Assembly (NCBI GenBank): GCA_004143945.1
Contig: SEHB01000008.1
Location: 1 to 64,000, forward strand
DNA from: Lysobacteraceae bacterium
GTDB taxonomy: Bacteria > Pseudomonadota > Gammaproteobacteria > Xanthomonadales > Rhodanobacteraceae
Direction: 5' to 3'
Length of the DNA stretch: 64,000 nucleotides
The notes under the pieces were generated by a model. It made no database searches and was not told where the DNA came from. It saw only the letters and a list, made by a program, of their open reading frames with translations. The translations under genes and the position numbers were made by a program. Each line of letters opens with the position of its first letter. Position 1 is the first letter of the stretch. Positions 61,985-64,000 of this stretch are shown one piece after another.

Positions 61985-62130
61985 CCGCTGGAGCGCCCCC
62001 TGCGCGAGATCGCGCCCATGCAGATTGCGGCGCGCAACCCGTCTCACGCCCGGACCGTCCGCGGGGTGGGCGCCTGCAGGCAGCCTCGTTCACATGCGCC
62101 TGCAGGAGCGCACCCTGGGCGCGACCTCGC
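61985..62130. repeat. GGAGCGC/TGCGCGA-type REP-like sequence
   Basis: CTGGAGCGCCCCCTGCGCGAGA (from about 61988) and CTGCAGGAGCGCACCCTGGG followed by CGCGACCTCGC (from about 62100) are two related hairpin-forming units in the 210-nt gap between convergent genes. They are like, but not identical to, the 50848 repeat. No gene is visible in the gap. Confidence 0.5.
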
Positions 62131-62151
62131 CCCGCCCCTGATGCCTTGGCA

Positions 62152-62649
62152 TCAGCGCAGCCGCGCACCCTTGAAATAGAGCACGCGCACGTCGAGGCCG
62201 CGCGGGCTGCGACCGATGTAGGTGAAGCGCGGGTTCCACCATTGCGCCGCGCGCCCGCGCTCGCGGAAACGCGTGTTCTCGAGTTCGAGCAGCACGCCGA
62301 TGCACGGGAAGTCGTGCGCGCGCGCATGCGCCTCGAGCAGGTGGCACGAATGCTTGAGCAACTGCATCACGAGCGGCGTCGAACGCCAGCGCGTGCCGAT
62401 GAAGGTGCGCCAGTAGTACATCGGTTGCCCGAGTTGCGGCGGCGTCATCGCATGCGCGGTGCACACGCCGGCGACGCTGCCATCGGGCGCGAGCGCATGC
62501 GCGACCAGTTGCGGCAGGCGCTGCTGCACCTGCGCGTGCTGGTCGAACGCGCCTTCGGCGAGCCAGAACGCCGACACCGCGGCGGCGGCTTCCGGACTCG
62601 CGCCGGGCCAGTCGTCGACGATGCGGAACGCCGTGCCGGCATCGCTCAT
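62152..62649 (-). CDS. GNAT-like protein coupled to a TIGR03032 gene
   Basis: A 165-residue protein that opens FRIVDDWPGASPEAAAAVSA and ends with RFTYIGRSPRGLDVRVLYFK. The order of strands and helices, including a central VMQLLKHSCHLLEAHARAHD helix and CIGVLLELENTRFRERG, is compatible with an acetyltransferase (GNAT) fold, but the acetyl-CoA loop is not clear, so activity is uncertain. The ATG at 62649 overlaps the stop of the upstream TIGR03032 gene (ATGA). I do not know a function. Confidence 0.7.
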   Translation of the reverse strand: MSDAGTAFRIVDDWPGASPEAAAAVSAFWLAEGAFDQHAQVQQRLPQLVAHALAPDGSVAGVCTAHAMTPPQLGQPMYYWRTFIGTRWRSTPLVMQLLKHSCHLLEAHARAHDFPCIGVLLELENTRFRERGRAAQWWNPRFTYIGRSPRGLDVRVLYFKGARLR

Positions 62650-63842
62650 GCGCCGCTCCCGGAATAGTCCGCCGATGTCGCCCCATCGGGCACCGCCTGC
62701 GCCGCAGGCTGCGGCGAGTAGCCGACTTCGCGCAGCGCTTCGTCGGGCAATGCATACGACGTCGCGAGGTGTTCGCCTTCGTGGATGATCTCCGGAAACA
62801 GCGTGCCCTTGAGTGCCTGCACCGCGAAGATTTCCTGCACGCCGCCGGTGAACTTCAGCAGTCCGATCGTGTTGCCGGTACCGATGTGGACGGCCCACAC
62901 CCCGCTCTGGCGGTCGCGGTTGTCCTCGGTGATCTCGATGTCGGTGAATGCGTTGGTTTCGCGCAGCTGCGACAGTCCGATGAACGCGACGGGCCCGATG
63001 AAGTCGAGGCCGCGTGCGAAGCCGGGCACGTTCGCGACGTCGGTCTTCGCGCCGTTCTTCGGGTCGATCGTCACGAGCTTGCCGCGGCCCGACTCGAGCA
63101 CCCACAGCCGCTCGTCGTACCAGCGCGGGGAATGCGGCATCGAGAGTCCGCGCGCGATGACGCGATCGTTGGCCATGTCGATCAGCAGGCCGCCATCGCG
63201 CTTGTTCGCGCGCCAGCCCTGCGGCGTATTGGTTTCGCCGAGTGCGGTCAGGTAGCGCGGACGGCCGTCGCGCATGCCGAGGCCATTGAGGTGGCAGCGG
63301 TCCTCCGGCGCATAGTGGCTCACGAACTTCGGTCGCCAACGCGGCACGAAGCTCGACTTCGTGTCGAGCGTGCACAGGCACGAGAACAGCGTGTTGACGA
63401 ACCAGAGTTCGCCATGCCGGTCCCACGCCATCTCGTGGATGTCGATCGCGCCGGTGACGTGCGCGCGGCGCGCGAGGAACACCGCATCATGGCGCGGCGG
63501 ATCCTGCAACCGCTTCGCGACCGCGGGCATGTTGCGGAACTCCGCGATCTCCATGTAGGCGCCGAGCGCGATCCGTTCGCCGTCGGCGGCCATGCCCATC
63601 GGCCGGTTGAAACTGCGGAAATGCGTGTTGATGCTCGCGCCGTCCGGCCGCAGGATCACGAGCTTGCCGGCCTGGTAGGTGCTGACGACGAGGCAGCCGC
63701 CGAGCTGGCGCAGCAGGTCCGGGAAGTTGGTCGTGTGGACGCTGCCGAGGACTTCCTGCACCCTGGCGGCGGCGTCCGCCGGCGCAGCCTGCGCTTCGGC
63801 GGCTCCCTCCGCGGCACTTTCATCGGGCGGATTCGAATTCAT
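62646..63842 (-). CDS. TIGR03032-family protein (beta-propeller-like, function unknown)
   Basis: A 398-residue cytoplasmic protein. After an Ala/Glu-rich N-terminal stretch the core reads LGGCLVVSTYQAGKLVILR, INTHFRSFNRPMGMAADGER, AWDRHGELWFVNTLFSCLCT, MPHSPRWYDERLWVLESGRG and LDFIGPVAFIGLSQLRET, which I recognise as the TIGR03032 family. The regular strand pattern suggests a beta-propeller. Function is unknown. The ATG at 63842 (MNSNPPDESA) has GGAAG upstream. It is the first of two translationally coupled genes. Confidence 0.85.
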   Translation of the reverse strand: MNSNPPDESAAEGAAEAQAAPADAAARVQEVLGSVHTTNFPDLLRQLGGCLVVSTYQAGKLVILRPDGASINTHFRSFNRPMGMAADGERIALGAYMEIAEFRNMPAVAKRLQDPPRHDAVFLARRAHVTGAIDIHEMAWDRHGELWFVNTLFSCLCTLDTKSSFVPRWRPKFVSHYAPEDRCHLNGLGMRDGRPRYLTALGETNTPQGWRANKRDGGLLIDMANDRVIARGLSMPHSPRWYDERLWVLESGRGKLVTIDPKNGAKTDVANVPGFARGLDFIGPVAFIGLSQLRETNAFTDIEITEDNRDRQSGVWAVHIGTGNTIGLLKFTGGVQEIFAVQALKGTLFPEIIHEGEHLATSYALPDEALREVGYSPQPAAQAVPDGATSADYSGSGA

Positions 63843-63978
63843 CGAGGCTTCCGTTGCGTGTGTGGCAGGCGACCCGGTTCGCATCATAGTGCGGCGCGGT
63901 CGCATGCTGCGATCCCGCACCCGCCGCGCAGCGCCGCCGCGCGATGGGTGCGATCGAATCTTCCACCGATCGCGCCCG

Positions 63979-64000
63979 CAGCCCCCGCTTCCGGGGGCTG
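63979..64000. terminator. Hairpin at the right window edge, probable terminator
   Basis: CAGCCCCCG (63979-63987) pairs with CGGGGGCTG (63992-64000) around CTTC. The window ends before any T tract could be seen, so its direction is unknown; the preceding 63843-63978 holds no clear gene. Confidence 0.6.

Noticed and set aside
59026-64000. Diversity-generating retroelement linked to the FGE-like domain
   Set aside because: No reverse transcriptase or template/variable repeat pair was found in the window; only the target-like fold is present.
1-64000. tRNA, rRNA, riboswitch, integrase or transposase genes
   Set aside because: Gaps were scanned by eye; no cloverleaf, rRNA core, known riboswitch consensus or recombinase motif was recognised. 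A covariance-model search could still find small RNAs.

Overview
The window is high-GC, densely coded DNA. Single-copy housekeeping genes (parC, minCDE, aroC, asd, fimV, truA, trpFBA, accD, psd, prmB, greB, rapA) point to a gammaproteobacterial chromosome. The strings prmB-aroC-asd-fimV-truA-trpF-trpB-trpA-accD and otsB-GH15-otsA, a TonB-dependent receptor of the Xanthomonadales type, CadC-like winged-helix/beta-propeller regulators and many secreted metallopeptidases suggest the order Xanthomonadales (Lysobacterales), perhaps a Rhodanobacteraceae or Lysobacter-like member. This placement is inferred from gene content and order; no rRNA or tRNA gene was seen.

Layout. 0-10 kb: the 3' end of an unidentified gene with a strong terminator, an M23 endopeptidase, parC, cfa, a Bcr/CflA efflux pump, a VOC protein, a GFA-type zinc protein and an M2 (ACE-like) dipeptidase. 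10-17 kb: a membrane-anchored one-component regulator, a cluster of REP-type hairpins, an AraC regulator, and a TonB-dependent receptor gene broken by an internal deletion and frame change. 16.8-21 kb (minus strand): the trehalose operon otsB-GH15-otsA with 4-nt overlaps. 21-24 kb (minus): GNAT-minC-minD-minE followed by an unrecognised HExxH protein. 24-26 kb: a 36-bp tandem repeat directly before a histidine kinase/response regulator pair. 26.5-33.6 kb: a SRPBCC/GyrI-like membrane protein, greB, a membrane protein, a HerA-like ATPase (YjgR family) and a lipoprotein lytic transglycosylase with LysM. 33.8-35.3 kb: sco-psd. 35.3-46 kb: the long housekeeping string prmB to accD. 46-64 kb: rapA, a di-heme cytochrome, a secreted NxxGxxAF-repeat protein, M13 and M14 peptidases, a secreted propeller-like protein, a Ser/Thr kinase fused to an FGE-like domain, a small P-loop kinase, and a coupled GNAT-like/TIGR03032 pair that runs to the right edge.

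Four families of dispersed non-coding repeats fill the larger gaps: (i) inverted elements with ACACGGAG-rich arms (about 225, 16759, 29836, 44899, with half copies near 46079 and 52342); (ii) REP doublets built from GGGAGGGACTTCAGTCCC-type hairpins (4212 and three near 12551-12769); (iii) GGGAATGGGGAAT or GTGATTGG strings (7937, 22562, 41211); (iv) other GGAGCGGC/GGAGCGC REP-like hairpins (50848, 61985).

How the genes work together: otsB, GH15 and otsA make and turn over trehalose; minCDE positions the septum; trpF, trpB and trpA are late tryptophan enzymes co-translated with truA; sco and psd overlap although their roles differ (copper delivery to cytochrome oxidase and phosphatidylethanolamine synthesis). 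The secreted M2, M13, M14 and M23 peptidases suggest a peptide-degrading lifestyle. No CRISPR array, prophage, transposase or recognised defence system was found.
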